Of a stretch of DNA of 64,000 nucleotides, positions 45,986-55,994 are shown one piece after another; position 1 is the first letter of the stretch; the number at the start of each line of letters is the position of its first letter. Position numbers and translations under genes: made by a program. This DNA is from Vibrio rarus (GTDB lineage: Bacteria; Pseudomonadota; Gammaproteobacteria; Enterobacterales; Vibrionaceae): assembly GCF_024347075.1 (NCBI RefSeq), contig NZ_AP024901.1:744001-808000 (forward strand), in the 5' to 3' direction. The notes beneath the pieces were generated by a model. It ran no database searches. It worked only from the letters and a program-made list of their open reading frames with translations, and was not told the DNA's origin.

Positions 45986-46233
45986 AGCAGATTTTTTTAA
46001 TTTAATTCCCTTTACCTTCATTTAATACTCCGTAGTCTCGCTATGGGGATTTCTGCTGTTTGTTAAACGGGCTTTTGGCAAGAAAATGCCGGAAATTGTG
46101 AGAAAGCCCTCCTTTAGAGGGTAAACACTAGTTAACGGGTTTTAGATAGTGGATATAGATGGATAACTGCTTGTTTTATTATGGGTGGCTTGATAAGAGG
46201 GGAGGGGGGGAGCCCTTGGGAGGGCTCTGGGGG

Positions 46234-47310
46234 TTAGTGTGTTTGGAGGGGGGGCTCGATTTGTAGGGTTTGAGTTGGGAATGCTACGTCTGCGCCATTT
46301 GCGTGGATGATGTGCATTATTTGGACTAGCACGTCTTGTTTTACTTCGTGAAATGTTGCCCAGTTGACGGTTTTGGTAAATGCATAAACAAAAAAGTCTA
46401 AAGAGGATTGACCAAAGGTATTAAAGTTGACCATTAGGGTTTGATTTGCATCTATGTCAGGGTGGTTTTTTAACATGTGCAGAACTTGTTCTATGATCGT
46501 TTCCATTTGTTCGGAGTCGCTGTAGCGAAGGCCGATGGTTTCATAGATTCTTCGATTGGTCATCCGTGATGGGTTCTCCACCACAATGCTACTAAATACC
46601 GAGTTTGGAACGTATATTGGTCGTTTATCAAAGGTGCGAATTTTTGTCATTCTCCAGCCAATGCGTTCGACGGTTCCTTCAATGCTTCTATCGGGAGAGC
46701 GAATCCAGTCACCTACTTTAAATGGTCGGTCGAAGTAGATCATCATGCCACCAAAAAAGTTAGACAGAAGATCTTTGGCAGCAAGACCGGCAATTAACCC
46801 GCCTACACCACCAAAGGTAAGTAAGCCTGATAGGCTAAGTCCTAGGGTTTGCATGACAGTGAGTATGCCAATGATGATGACCATTAGGCGAATCAACTTG
46901 GCTACCGCTTGAACGGTCGTGACATCTCGCCCTTGTCTTTCAAGGATTTGATGCTCAAAGTTGGTGATGACTCTTGATAAGGCCCAAACCACAATGCAGA
47001 TGAGAAGGATGATTTTTAAAGATGAAAGCCAGTCAAAGTTATGATTAAAATATCGCTGCAAGACTAACCCAAGGGATACGGTTCCTGGCCAAAGCCAAAT
47101 TAGCGTACTGACTGGGGTTTTAACTCCGTGTAATACAGCGTCATCCCAGACGATTCGAGTTTTATCTGCAATGTTTTCTAAATGGCCGATAAGTATTTTC
47201 CACGCGATCCAACTAATAAGACTCAAAGTAGTGATGAGAATAATTTCGTTGAGCATGGTGTTTTGGGTAAATTTAAAAAAGTTTAGCCACTCGACTTTGG
47301 TTTGTTCCAT
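46234..47310 (-). CDS. MscS family mechanosensitive channel
   Basis: 358 residues. Four membrane helices (about 18-38, 62-85, 95-115, 140-160) and the TM3/pore segment (GLLTFGGVGGLIAGLAAKDLLSNFFGGMM in parts, about 160-190), followed by the MscS beta domain (GDWIRSPDRSIEGTVERIGWRMTKIR). A second, different MscS paralogue in the window; gating properties unknown. Confidence 0.9.
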   Translation of the reverse strand: MEQTKVEWLNFFKFTQNTMLNEIILITTLSLISWIAWKILIGHLENIADKTRIVWDDAVLHGVKTPVSTLIWLWPGTVSLGLVLQRYFNHNFDWLSSLKIILLICIVVWALSRVITNFEHQILERQGRDVTTVQAVAKLIRLMVIIIGILTVMQTLGLSLSGLLTFGGVGGLIAGLAAKDLLSNFFGGMMIYFDRPFKVGDWIRSPDRSIEGTVERIGWRMTKIRTFDKRPIYVPNSVFSSIVVENPSRMTNRRIYETIGLRYSDSEQMETIIEQVLHMLKNHPDIDANQTLMVNFNTFGQSSLDFFVYAFTKTVNWATFHEVKQDVLVQIMHIIHANGADVAFPTQTLQIEPPLQTH

Positions 47311-47333
47311 GGTTTATCTGTTCCTTGAACTGA

Positions 47334-48296
47334 TTATTTTTGTACGGCAGTTGTAACTAAAGAAAGCAACCACAATAGTTTATCGTTGTTTGATGAATTT
47401 TTCTTCCAAACCATACTGATAGTGAAATCACTGACGTTTATAGCAGGTTTTGTGCTTGTGAGCCCCTGCGAAATAAAGGGTATCAGTGACATTCGCTCTG
47501 GCACAATACATATTAGGTTGCGACCTTTTAATAACTGTCCAATGGTTAAAAAATTGCGAGAAATGACTTGCACAGTTCGTTGCTGTCCAAGGGTTTGCAA
47601 TTCATTATCCAGTTGAGTTTGCCACTTCCCATCGGCGCTGACTAAAGCGTGCGGTATGCCACAAAATTCCTCAATGCTGATCGGAGGGGTAAGACCTGTA
47701 GCATCGCTATCAAATAGACAAACATGACTCTCTTGATAAAGAGTTTGAGTGTCAAATTGATCGTTAATATCAGGTAAGCAACCAATGACCAAATCTAATC
47801 GCTCTTTTTCGAATACGTCACCGAAATTATGCCGATTTACATTGGTAAAGCTTACTTTAACGTGAGGTGCTTGCTCAGTTAGAGCATCGAATATGAGAGG
47901 TGCGAAGACAAATTCGGCATAGTCAGTGATGCCAATACGACAAGTCCCTGTATAAGAATGCGCACAAAATGCCTCAGGTTGTAAAATATTATTTTGGATC
48001 AGAGACAAAACCCGTTCCACATCTGGCGCAATGGACAAGGCCCTCTCTGTCGGTTCCATGGCGTGACCCGTTCGCGTAAATAGAGGATCAGCTAACAACT
48101 TACGCAAGCGTGACAGGCTATGGCTCATGGCTGATTGACTGATATGAAGATCTGTAGCCGCCAATGAGACACTGCGATTTTTTAGTAGTGCTTGGAAGGC
48201 GACCAGTAAATTAAGATCAATGCCTTTCCAGTTAATATTGGTCATTTGATGGTGATTTCTGCCGCGGGTGATAACCGTTAATCCTATCTCATTCAT
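47334..48296 (-). CDS. LysR-family transcriptional regulator divergent from chrA
   Basis: 320 residues from 48296, or 303 from the ATG complementary to 48243-48245 (MTNINWKGIDLNLLVAFQAL), which agrees better with family starts; neither has a strong Shine-Dalgarno. HTH: NRSVSLAATDLHISQSAMSH, then SLSRLRKLL. NodD/LeuO-type. Lies divergent to chrA with 81-132 bases between, so it may control chrA. Confidence 0.87.
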   Translation of the reverse strand: MNEIGLTVITRGRNHHQMTNINWKGIDLNLLVAFQALLKNRSVSLAATDLHISQSAMSHSLSRLRKLLADPLFTRTGHAMEPTERALSIAPDVERVLSLIQNNILQPEAFCAHSYTGTCRIGITDYAEFVFAPLIFDALTEQAPHVKVSFTNVNRHNFGDVFEKERLDLVIGCLPDINDQFDTQTLYQESHVCLFDSDATGLTPPISIEEFCGIPHALVSADGKWQTQLDNELQTLGQQRTVQVISRNFLTIGQLLKGRNLICIVPERMSLIPFISQGLTSTKPAINVSDFTISMVWKKNSSNNDKLLWLLSLVTTAVQK

Positions 48297-48377
48297 TATT
48301 TATATCAATACTATTAATTTGAAGCATAAATATGTGTCGTTTATGGTGTGCTCAGGTTTCATTTATTGTGATGTATT

Positions 48378-49526
48378 ATGCTGTCTATTTTTAAACTATT
48401 TTTTGCTTTAGGTTGGGTCAGTTTTGGTGGCCCTGCAGCGCATATTGGCTACTTTAGGAAAACATTTGTAGAACAAAAACGTTGGTTATCTGATGATGAG
48501 TATGCGCAGTTAGTGGCTTTGAGCCAGTTTCTTCCTGGGCCAGGATCAAGCCAAGTTGGCTTCGCTCTAGGTTATAAAAAAGGCGGCATATGCGGCGCTT
48601 TTGCCGCGTTTTTAGGCTTTACCTTACCATCGATTATATTGATGTTAGCGCTGGCTTTGCTCAGTAGTCATTGGCTGGAAACATCGTTATTTGTGGCCAT
48701 TATTCACGCCTTAAAGTTATTAGCTGTGGTGGTAGTGGCTGATGCCATTGTCGGAATGTATAAAAACTTTTGTCAAAGCAAACGCCGCGTGACTTTATGT
48801 TTATTCGTTGCGGTGGCCATGTTGTTATTTAGCGGCATTATGGCGCAAATGGGCGCATTGCTTGTGTGCGCTACTTTAGGGGCTATGTGGTTTACGACCA
48901 GTGATAAGCCCGTTGTAGAGAGTTCGCCTCGTAAGTTGGCATTGTTGCCTCTAATCATTTTTGTTGTCTTGTTATTTTTCGGTCCATTAGTGACTGGATT
49001 TTCTCCAGTGTTGCACATTTTTCATGACTTCTTTTATGCCGGTTCTTTGGTGTTTGGTGGGGGACACGTCGTACTGCCACTCCTAGAAAACTTAATTGGT
49101 GATCAACTGACAACGGATACCTTTTTAACAGGGTATGCGGCCGCTCAAGCGGTACCGGGTCCTATGTTTACTTTTGCCACTTACCTTGGTTACGCATTGC
49201 TTCCACAGCAACCTATAGTGGGAGCGTTCGTTGCCACACTAGCGGTATTTTTACCTGGATTTTTACTGGTGCTTTCCGTGATACACAATTGGCAATCCTT
49301 TGCGTCTATTCCTAGAGTTTCTGCGGCTTTGCAAGGCGTCAATGCAGGAGTGGTGGGGCTACTTATCGCTGCTTTGTATCAGCCTATCTTTGTCAGTGCC
49401 GTGGCGGATGCTCAGGATCTTGCGGTAGTGCTGGTGGGATATTTTCTGCTAAAGCAAATGAAGTTACCCATTGTTGCTCTTGTGGCAAGCTTTATGGGGT
49501 ATGGGATAGTACTCGCATTAATTTAA
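48378..49526 (+). CDS. chrA: Chromate transporter (ChrA family)
   Basis: 382 residues, the two-domain (long-chain) CHR type: LGWVSFGGPAAHIGYF in the first half and YAGSLVFGGGHVVLPLLENL, AAQAVPGPMFTFATYLGY in the second. About ten membrane helices. Exports chromate in characterised members. LysR gene adjacent and divergent. Confidence 0.92.
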   Translation: MLSIFKLFFALGWVSFGGPAAHIGYFRKTFVEQKRWLSDDEYAQLVALSQFLPGPGSSQVGFALGYKKGGICGAFAAFLGFTLPSIILMLALALLSSHWLETSLFVAIIHALKLLAVVVVADAIVGMYKNFCQSKRRVTLCLFVAVAMLLFSGIMAQMGALLVCATLGAMWFTTSDKPVVESSPRKLALLPLIIFVVLLFFGPLVTGFSPVLHIFHDFFYAGSLVFGGGHVVLPLLENLIGDQLTTDTFLTGYAAAQAVPGPMFTFATYLGYALLPQQPIVGAFVATLAVFLPGFLLVLSVIHNWQSFASIPRVSAALQGVNAGVVGLLIAALYQPIFVSAVADAQDLAVVLVGYFLLKQMKLPIVALVASFMGYGIVLALI

Positions 49527-49670
49527 GTTAAGTGCGGGTAATAAAGTAAAATCATCATTAACAATGAAGTAACATTTGATGGAGATCATTATTATGGGTG
49601 TCTATGTAGACCATTCCTATGTAGACTAAGGTGATGGTTGTTAATGTAATGTGAACAAGGGAGTATTCAC

Positions 49671-49862
49671 ATGGAATTAAAGCAAGATCCAAGATGTTAT
49701 ACCGACGTATGTGTCGACGGACTTTGGTACCACTATGATCATTGTGGCACCACCGCTTATATATTACAGGGAGGAGCGTCCCCTGAGGTCAATTTTCATA
49801 GGGAGCCAAAAACGGAAGATGAGCTTGTCACCTTGATTAAGGCTTTGAATATCGCCAAATAA
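49671..49862 (+). CDS. Small hypothetical protein with Cys/His/Tyr residues
   Basis: 63 residues, AAGGGAG before the ATG and its own terminator after it, so likely real. No family recognised. Four clustered residues (CYTDVC, HYDHC) could bind a metal. Confidence 0.6.
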   Translation: MELKQDPRCYTDVCVDGLWYHYDHCGTTAYILQGGASPEVNFHREPKTEDELVTLIKALNIAK

Positions 49863-49885
49863 ATTATTGCTACTCCATGCATGTA

Positions 49886-49922
49886 AAAGGAGTCAATATT
49901 ACAGAGAATATTGACCCCTTTT
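49886..49922 (+). terminator. Terminator after the small gene
   Basis: AAAAGGAGTCAATATT / AATATTGACCCCTTTT hairpin (one mismatch), T tract on the right. Confidence 0.8.
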
Positions 49923-49999
49923 CATTATGCAAGCCAGTATAAGTAATAATAATGGCCCTTATCTTCGAGCTTATACCACCGCTAATGGCAGTCGTTCCT

Positions 50000-51052
50000 T
50001 TAGTTATTACGTCGTGCAACAACGGCATCCGCTAATTGGCGTAATACCTTTTCAGTGTCTTGCCAGCCAATACAACCATCTGTAATAGACTGACCGTAGG
50101 TGGAGACTTTGCCATCGATGAGGTCTTGTCTGCCTTCAACCAAATGCGATTCAATCATCACCCCAAAAATAGCGCGTTCACCATTGGCTAACTGAGCTGC
50201 AACGTCGTCACAGACGTTTACTTGGCGTTGATATTGCTTGCTGCTATTTGCATGGCTAAAATCAATCATTACTTTTTGGCGTAAATTAGAAGCCTGTAAT
50301 TGCTCTTTAATGCTGGCTACGTGCTGTGCGCTGTAATTAGGCTCTTTGCCACCGCGAAGAATAAGATGACAGTCTGGATTACCTGCGGTTTCGACAATAG
50401 CAGAATGCCCGTATTTAGTTACAGATAAAAAGTGGTGCTGGGCCTCTGCGCTACGAATGGCGTCCGTAGCGATTTTTATGTTGCCATCCGTACCATTTTT
50501 AAACCCGACAGGGCAAGAGACTCCAGATGCGAGCTCACGATGCACTTGTGACTCAGTGGTGCGCGCGCCGATAGCGCCCCAGCTGATTAAATCTCCTACA
50601 TATTGAGGTGTGATCATATCTAAAAACTCACCGGCTGTAGGTAAGCCCATATCCGTGAGATCGAGTAGCAGTTTACGTGCAATTCTAAGGCCATCATTGA
50701 GTTTGTAGCTATTGTCTAAGTAAGGGTCGTTAATTAGCCCTTTCCAACCCACGGTGGTGCGTGGCTTTTCAAAATAGACTCGCATAACAATTTCAAGGCG
50801 ATCTCCTAATTCATCGCGCAGAACTTTCAGTCGTTGACCGTACTCTAGTGCCGATTCTGCATCATGAATGGAACAAGGCCCGACAATGACTAATAAGCGA
50901 TCATCTTGATCATTGAGTATGCTGTGAATGGCCTTTCTTGATTGGTAAGTGGTAACAGCTGCCGTTTCTGTGGCTGGAAAGCGTTCTAAAATCGCAATAG
51001 GGGGAAGCAATTGTTTAACTTTGTTGATGCGAACATCATCAGTTTGATACAT
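50000..51052 (-). CDS. aroG: DAHP synthase (3-deoxy-7-phosphoheptulonate synthase)
   Basis: 350 residues, class I beta-type. First step of aromatic amino acid biosynthesis, from PEP and erythrose 4-phosphate. Motifs VGPCSIHD, RVYFEKPRTTVGWKG, GARTTESQVHRELASG, FKNGTDG, DFSHANSS, GVMIESHL. Sequence pattern near that of AroG (Phe-sensitive). Followed leftwards by no close gene. Preceded by a TyrR box. Confidence 0.95.
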   Translation of the reverse strand: MYQTDDVRINKVKQLLPPIAILERFPATETAAVTTYQSRKAIHSILNDQDDRLLVIVGPCSIHDAESALEYGQRLKVLRDELGDRLEIVMRVYFEKPRTTVGWKGLINDPYLDNSYKLNDGLRIARKLLLDLTDMGLPTAGEFLDMITPQYVGDLISWGAIGARTTESQVHRELASGVSCPVGFKNGTDGNIKIATDAIRSAEAQHHFLSVTKYGHSAIVETAGNPDCHLILRGGKEPNYSAQHVASIKEQLQASNLRQKVMIDFSHANSSKQYQRQVNVCDDVAAQLANGERAIFGVMIESHLVEGRQDLIDGKVSTYGQSITDGCIGWQDTEKVLRQLADAVVARRNN

Positions 51053-51474
51053 GTAAGATTGTCCTTAATGTTTACCGCTTTTATGAGAAACACTTCAGGC
51101 TGAATTTTTCAGCAATGAAACGGTATGTTTTTGTGTATTCATGCAACTTATCTAAGAAGAAAAAGACTTTCAATCACTTTTTGCATTATAAAGCAATAAT
51201 TTGCGGTTATATTTTCTTTACATAGAGTGTAATAAAAACTTTACACACAAAAGGAGAGGCAGTGAGTATCGCACATTGTGAATGCTCACCGTGGTTATGT
51301 ATTCGGGTGTACAATACCTATAAATCAGATGAAATATGATGTTTGATATTAAGTGTCTTAATCCACTCAATGGATTAGGTCACTTTTATTGAAGGAAATA
51401 GTAAACGAAGCGCTTATCAAAAGACATTTTTCAACGGTTATTTACATCATTAATGAGACAAGAAAAGGAATATT
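51053..51474. other. Regulatory region between aroG and the AhpD-like gene
   Basis: 422 bases between divergent genes. Holds the TyrR-type box described separately and an AT-rich part; nothing else recognised. Confidence 0.4.
51228..51245 (-). promoter_or_regulatory. TyrR box of aroG
   Basis: TGTAATAAAAACTTTACA, matching TGTAAA-N6-TTTACA with one mismatch. It lies 176 bases before the aroG start. TyrR with aromatic amino acids represses aro genes in gamma-proteobacteria. Confidence 0.7.
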
Positions 51475-51918
51475 ATGACCCGAGTAAATATTTACCAAGC
51501 CCAACCTGCAGCTTATAAAGCCTTTTTTGCCGTTGAAGCTTATTTAAAGCAGTGTGCTTTTGATCCCATTATCGAAGAACTCATTCGTGTGCGCACCTCT
51601 CAAATGAATGGATGTGCTTATTGTATTCATGTTCATACGCAAGGGGCACTGCAACATGGAGAGTCCGCAGAGCGCCTCTTTGCTTTATCTGTATGGAAAG
51701 AATCCACTTTATTTAGTGAAAAAGAACGAGCGGTATTAGCGCTAGTAGAGGAGATGGTTCATATTTATGCTCAGGGGATCACTGATGCCACCTACGTTTC
51801 ACTATCTAAATATTTTAATGAAGATGACATCGCACAACTGATGGTTCTTTGCACCATGATGAACGCTTGGAATCGATTGGGTGTCGCAACCCATGCTAAT
51901 GAACAGACAAAATATTAG
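51475..51918 (+). CDS. AhpD-like carboxymuconolactone-decarboxylase-family protein
   Basis: 147 residues. CAYCIHVH (about 50-57) is the CxxC plus His motif of AhpD-type peroxidase/disulfide reductases; preceded by conserved Glu-rich IEELIRVRTSQMNG. Cytoplasmic; electron donor not known. AAAAGGAAT before ATG. Single gene. Confidence 0.9.
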   Translation: MTRVNIYQAQPAAYKAFFAVEAYLKQCAFDPIIEELIRVRTSQMNGCAYCIHVHTQGALQHGESAERLFALSVWKESTLFSEKERAVLALVEEMVHIYAQGITDATYVSLSKYFNEDDIAQLMVLCTMMNAWNRLGVATHANEQTKY

Positions 51919-51930
51919 GGAGTGGCAAAG

Positions 51931-51957
51931 AAAAAACCCAAGGTGGATGGCCTTGGG
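51931..51957 (-). terminator. Hairpin with U tract for leftward transcripts
   Basis: CCCAAGG / CCTTGGG with AAAAAA on the left (plus strand). It is in the right orientation for the ast genes, about 220 bases beyond astB. Confidence 0.65.
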
Positions 51958-52180
51958 CATGGAGAAGGAGTCCGTAGATGTACGTTAGCCAACTGATACA
52001 AATTTGAGACTCATAATCAGGCTCTATGCGTAAGCCTTTTTGATATAGCGTTAACGGCGCTACTTATCCATTCATAATACAGGTGAATGGATAAGCTTAA
52101 GTGATTATTAGGTGTGGAATAGGAAATTCTACTGTAAAGGCATACCTTTTTCACTCTTCGTTGCATTTGTTACATTGTAT

Positions 52181-53542
52181 TTATGACTTCTCTCCTGTTT
52201 TTTGAAAGTCATACACTGAGCCTAAATTGAGTATTTTGCTCAGTGAGTCTAATGCGAATTGACTCTCTATTAGCAGTGATGGGTCCGTTAAGTCATCAGC
52301 GGTTATTGAGTCTCGGTAATGGCTATCTATCCAAGCATTGAGCTCGGTAAACAAGGTGTCAGTCATGAGAACAGAGGAGTTCATGGCCCCTTGCTCTTGC
52401 TCTGATAAAACCACACGTAAACGTAAACAGGCAGGGCCACCACCATTTTGCATGCTTTGTTTTAGATCGAAGCACAATAGCTTATCAATACCCGAGCCAC
52501 TTGCGATCAGTGAATATAAGTAGTCGGCTACGTTTTGGTGCTCCTCACATTCTCTAGGGATAACTAATGCCGTTTCACCTGATGGCAGGCTCAACAATTG
52601 GCTATTAAATAGGTAACTCGTTACTGCATCAGCCACTGAGACGGCCGAATTTGGTACTTCAATGATGTTCAACGGTTGTTCAAGAGCGGTAGTTAAATCC
52701 TGATACACGCTATCTTTATGAACAAAGGCGTGTTCATGGCAAAACAACACATCTCGGTTACCAACGGCAATCACATCATTATGGAAGACACCCGCGTCGA
52801 TAACTTGTGGGTTTTGTTGCGCAAAAACAACTTTATTAGCTGATAGTCCATGCTTTCGAGCAATGGCTGAGCTTGCCTCTAAAGTTTGTCTGGCCGGGAA
52901 ACGGTTAGGTTTAGTTAATGCCGCATTAAATGCACTTTCTCCAAAAACAAAAAACTCGACGCCGTGATCACCGTAAGCATGACAAAAACGCGTGTGGTTG
53001 GCCGCTCCCTCGTCACCAAAGTACGGACTGGAAGGCAGTGCTTTGTGATGGGTAAAATAGTTAGGGTCACGGAACATCGCCGATAAAATTCGTCCTGTTT
53101 GTGGGTGTTCTATGGAGCGATGAAATTTGTTGATTAAATTGGCGGGGGTAAAATGCAGTTTACCATCTTGAGTGTCGCGACTTGGCGAAATGGTGGCGGC
53201 ATTCGCGGTCCACATACTGGATGCTGAGCTACATGCAGCTAATAATGCAGGGGAGTGTTTCGCCACTTGCTTTAGCACGGACGCGGTATTGCCTGTAAAA
53301 CCCAGTTGACGGAGTGTCCCAATGTCTGGGCGTGCTAGTGGTGCAATAACGCCTTGAGTCATGCCGAGATCATGTAAGGCCTTCATCTTTTTTAAGCCTT
53401 CTTTGGCGGCCAGTTTTGGGTTAGACGCCTTAGTTTTATTGCTCTTTGATGCAAGATTTCCGTCGGAAAGCCCGGCATAGTTGTGAGTGGGGCCAACGAG
53501 TCCATCAAAATTTGCTTCAATATAGTGTGTTGAGGTATTCAT
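52181..53542 (-). CDS. astB: N-succinylarginine dihydrolase
   Basis: 453 residues from the ATG complementary to 53540-53542 (AAGGAAG before it). Second step of the arginine succinyltransferase pathway, releasing ammonia and CO2 from N2-succinylarginine. Family patterns: [36 protein letters not shown], and catalytic residues of the amidinotransferase fold (His/Glu/Cys) expected; the [10 protein letters not shown] end is conserved. Directly behind astA. astC and astD are not here. Confidence 0.95.
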   Translation of the reverse strand: MNTSTHYIEANFDGLVGPTHNYAGLSDGNLASKSNKTKASNPKLAAKEGLKKMKALHDLGMTQGVIAPLARPDIGTLRQLGFTGNTASVLKQVAKHSPALLAACSSASSMWTANAATISPSRDTQDGKLHFTPANLINKFHRSIEHPQTGRILSAMFRDPNYFTHHKALPSSPYFGDEGAANHTRFCHAYGDHGVEFFVFGESAFNAALTKPNRFPARQTLEASSAIARKHGLSANKVVFAQQNPQVIDAGVFHNDVIAVGNRDVLFCHEHAFVHKDSVYQDLTTALEQPLNIIEVPNSAVSVADAVTSYLFNSQLLSLPSGETALVIPRECEEHQNVADYLYSLIASGSGIDKLLCFDLKQSMQNGGGPACLRLRVVLSEQEQGAMNSSVLMTDTLFTELNAWIDSHYRDSITADDLTDPSLLIESQFALDSLSKILNLGSVYDFQKTGEKS

Positions 53543-53556
53543 CTTTCTTCCTTGCA

Positions 53557-54594
53557 TTACTCTTGCTCGGCTAAATGATTAAAAAGAGGCACAAATGGGG
53601 CGCGATCTCCGGCTTTTAACTGCAATGTATCCGCCAGTGCTGAATCCATAATGATGTTATCCCCTTCAATGTGTACCGCTTTAGTCGCAAGCGCCCTGAA
53701 ATGCTTAACTTGTCCATTGCTGACTAAGTAGACGGTGTCACTGGCACTGACATTAGTGGCAATGCTGACCACTGCGGTGTTTTGCTCTCGTACCGCTCGA
53801 ATATCTTGTACTTGGGACTCTAACATTGGCCCCGCATCAAAAATATCCACATAGTGATTGAAACGAAATCCTTCAGACTCAAGAAGTTTTCGCGCCGGCA
53901 AAGTATGTGGGTGGGTATGGCCAATCACTTCTTGAGCCGTCTCTGGGAGTAGGTTGGTGTAAATAGGGTTTTTGGGCATAAGCTCTGCAATAAACACTTT
54001 ATCATGCATAGATAGCTTGTCTGCGATGGCGAAATCCAGATTAAAAAAGTGCCTGCCGAGCCCTTCCCAAAACGGTGAACTGCCTTCTTCATCACTAAAA
54101 CCACGCATTTCAGCGATCACGGTAGGATCAAATCGCTGTTGATTTTGCCCCATAAATAAAAAGCGGCTCTTCGATAGTAAATGGCCGTTATAGCCTTTTC
54201 TGGAGTCGGGTAGTAGAAACAAAGTACACAGTTCTGTGCATCCTGTATGAAAGTTACTTAGGCTTAATGTTTGAACTTTATTGTATACATCAAGTTCACG
54301 AGACGAATGAACCGTGGTATCTAAGTGGTAACTGTAGAAGGGGTCTTGCAGGCCCACTCCCGCTTGTACAGCGCAAGTGCCCACCAGTTTTTGTTGTTGC
54401 AGATCTTCTGCTACAAATAGGTAGTAGCCATCCGTTAATGTGGCATCGCTATCAAATGCACGGCACCCCTCTTCGATCATTTTTTCGATACGAATGGGAT
54501 CGTCCTGCATAGAGGTAAACCCAGTTCCTGTTTGTTTTGCCAGTTCCGCCAACCCTTGGCGATCTTGTGCTGTTATTGGACGTATCAGCAGCAT
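53557..54594 (-). CDS. astA: Arginine N-succinyltransferase
   Basis: 345 residues from the ATG complementary to 54592-54594 ([15 protein letters not shown]); longer frames add seven residues not typical of the family. First step: succinyl-CoA plus L-arginine. Motifs [47 protein letters not shown] and [14 protein letters not shown] match AstA. Its stop codon overlaps an ATG at the 5' side of astB. Confidence 0.95.
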   Translation of the reverse strand: MLLIRPITAQDRQGLAELAKQTGTGFTSMQDDPIRIEKMIEEGCRAFDSDATLTDGYYLFVAEDLQQQKLVGTCAVQAGVGLQDPFYSYHLDTTVHSSRELDVYNKVQTLSLSNFHTGCTELCTLFLLPDSRKGYNGHLLSKSRFLFMGQNQQRFDPTVIAEMRGFSDEEGSSPFWEGLGRHFFNLDFAIADKLSMHDKVFIAELMPKNPIYTNLLPETAQEVIGHTHPHTLPARKLLESEGFRFNHYVDIFDAGPMLESQVQDIRAVREQNTAVVSIATNVSASDTVYLVSNGQVKHFRALATKAVHIEGDNIIMDSALADTLQLKAGDRAPFVPLFNHLAEQE

Positions 54595-55009
54595 AAATAA
54601 TGCATCCCTTGCCATATGATTATTCCGTCACAATACAGACATAGCGTACTGAATCAAGCTGGAAATATTCATTCAAACTGCATATTAGGGGATTTTATTC
54701 ATCGCTCATGCAACTACTGTGGGTTTTTATGCGTTATCATGCCTTTAAACGGTTGAGCGCTTCGCCGACACTGAGTAATTATGAGAAGGACGATATCTTA
54801 TTAAATAAAGCGCATATATTGTCAATATGTGAGCAGCGTTCAAGTTTAAGCTTAAGTTTTGTGGTTGATTTTTCTGTGAATGATTCATGGTATTGACGAA
54901 TATGTGCCTATACTCGTAACAATGAAAAGGCATTTTTGTTAACGATTGCCATAGCAATTTTCATGGCTTTTTCTTTAACGTTTTCGACTGTAATAAGTGA
55001 AGGTGACCA
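54595..55009. other. Intergenic region between divergent astA and the GATase homologue
   Basis: 415 bases, AT-rich. I looked for ArgR boxes (TGAAT-N4-ATTCA) and found only weak matches. No gene or terminator seen. Confidence 0.35.
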
Positions 55010-55750
55010 ATGAAAATAGGGATATTAATTTGTGGGTATTTGGATGCAGAATTTTCCACGGCTAACAGGTCATATTCCACTCTGATTTGTAGCGCTTTAC
55101 ATTCGGTTAATAGGGATATCCGTTTTTTTGAATATGACGCTTATAATCAGCATCTTCCGCAGTTAGATGAGTGTGATGGATATATTATTATTGGTAGCCT
55201 AGCGAATGCTTATGATAACGCTCCTTGGATTATAGATTTAATGCAATGGACTTTGCGTTGTGAGGCGCGACGTAAGCCCCAGGTGGGTATTGGCTTTGGT
55301 CATCAACTCATTGCTAGAGCCCTAGGTGGTACCGTTGAACGTTCGCCAAAAGGATGGGGGTTAGGTAACCATGAAGTCAATGTCGTGACTCAAAAACGAT
55401 GGATGAACTTGTCTATTGATCGGTTAAGAATGTTGATTATCCATCAAGATCAGGTGGTGACAGTGCCAAAAGGGATGCGGGTGATTGCATCCAGTGATTT
55501 TTGTGCAAATTTTATGCTGGCAAAGGATAACCATTTATTGACGGTGCAGGGGCATCCTGAATTGACGCCCCAAGTTATGAAAGAGCAGATAGAGAGACGA
55601 AAATCACAACTCAGTGAAGCCCATTATCGCTCTATTGTGCAACAATCCTCACAGGTATTGGACTCTGCCACCGTATTATATTGGATGGATGCTTTCTTTA
55701 CGTTTAATACCGAATCCATTCAGGATACTAACGTGCAAAATGCCGTATAG
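55010..55750 (+). CDS. Class I glutamine amidotransferase homologue lacking the catalytic Cys
   Basis: 246 residues, GuaA-like GATase fold. In active members the nucleophile elbow is G-I-C-F-G-H-Q; here it is GIGFGHQL with Gly95 (codon GGC) at the cysteine position. The His182 and Glu184 of the triad are present (QGHPELTP). So glutaminase activity is unlikely. Rest of the fold (IIIGSLANAYDNAPWIIDL, ARALGGTVERSPKGWGLG) is well kept. AAGGTGACC precedes the ATG. Followed by a MITE. Confidence 0.88.
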   Translation: MKIGILICGYLDAEFSTANRSYSTLICSALHSVNRDIRFFEYDAYNQHLPQLDECDGYIIIGSLANAYDNAPWIIDLMQWTLRCEARRKPQVGIGFGHQLIARALGGTVERSPKGWGLGNHEVNVVTQKRWMNLSIDRLRMLIIHQDQVVTVPKGMRVIASSDFCANFMLAKDNHLLTVQGHPELTPQVMKEQIERRKSQLSEAHYRSIVQQSSQVLDSATVLYWMDAFFTFNTESIQDTNVQNAV

Positions 55751-55753
55751 TGA

Positions 55754-55912
55754 TATCAATTTTACCAAATAACGGGTCATTCTAGCTTGTTAAAATACTC
55801 GATAACGGCGTTATAATTTTTGGTTGTAGAATAACGAGTTATCAAAAATTCTGCCTTGTTTTCGAGCATTTTTCCTGCGCTATCTCTGAACACTTACTTA
55901 GTGTGATTAATG
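55754..55912 (-). mobile_element. MITE-like element, copy 5
   Basis: Inverted, like copy 3. Left end TATCAATT, right end GTGTGATTAATG; ends are degenerate but the core (TAGCTTGTTAAAATACTCGA, GCATTTTTCCTGCGCTAT) is kept. Confidence 0.8.
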
Positions 55913-55994
55913 GAATTATTAGCAATAGCGCCAAGGGGTTAGAGAGGCATTTCGCCTCGTCTAACCCCACTCTTTTAACCTTAAACTAATAAGG

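Noticed and set aside
54595..55009. Possible ArgR boxes upstream of astA
   Set aside because: TGAATGATTCA near 54878 has the half-sites too close together for an ARG box (needs a 4-base gap).
55934..55966. Hairpin GGGGTTAGA / TCTAACCCC downstream of the GATase gene as ABC-gene terminator
   Set aside because: The T run lies only on the plus side, so it would serve the GATase gene at most, and the stem has several mismatches near the loop.
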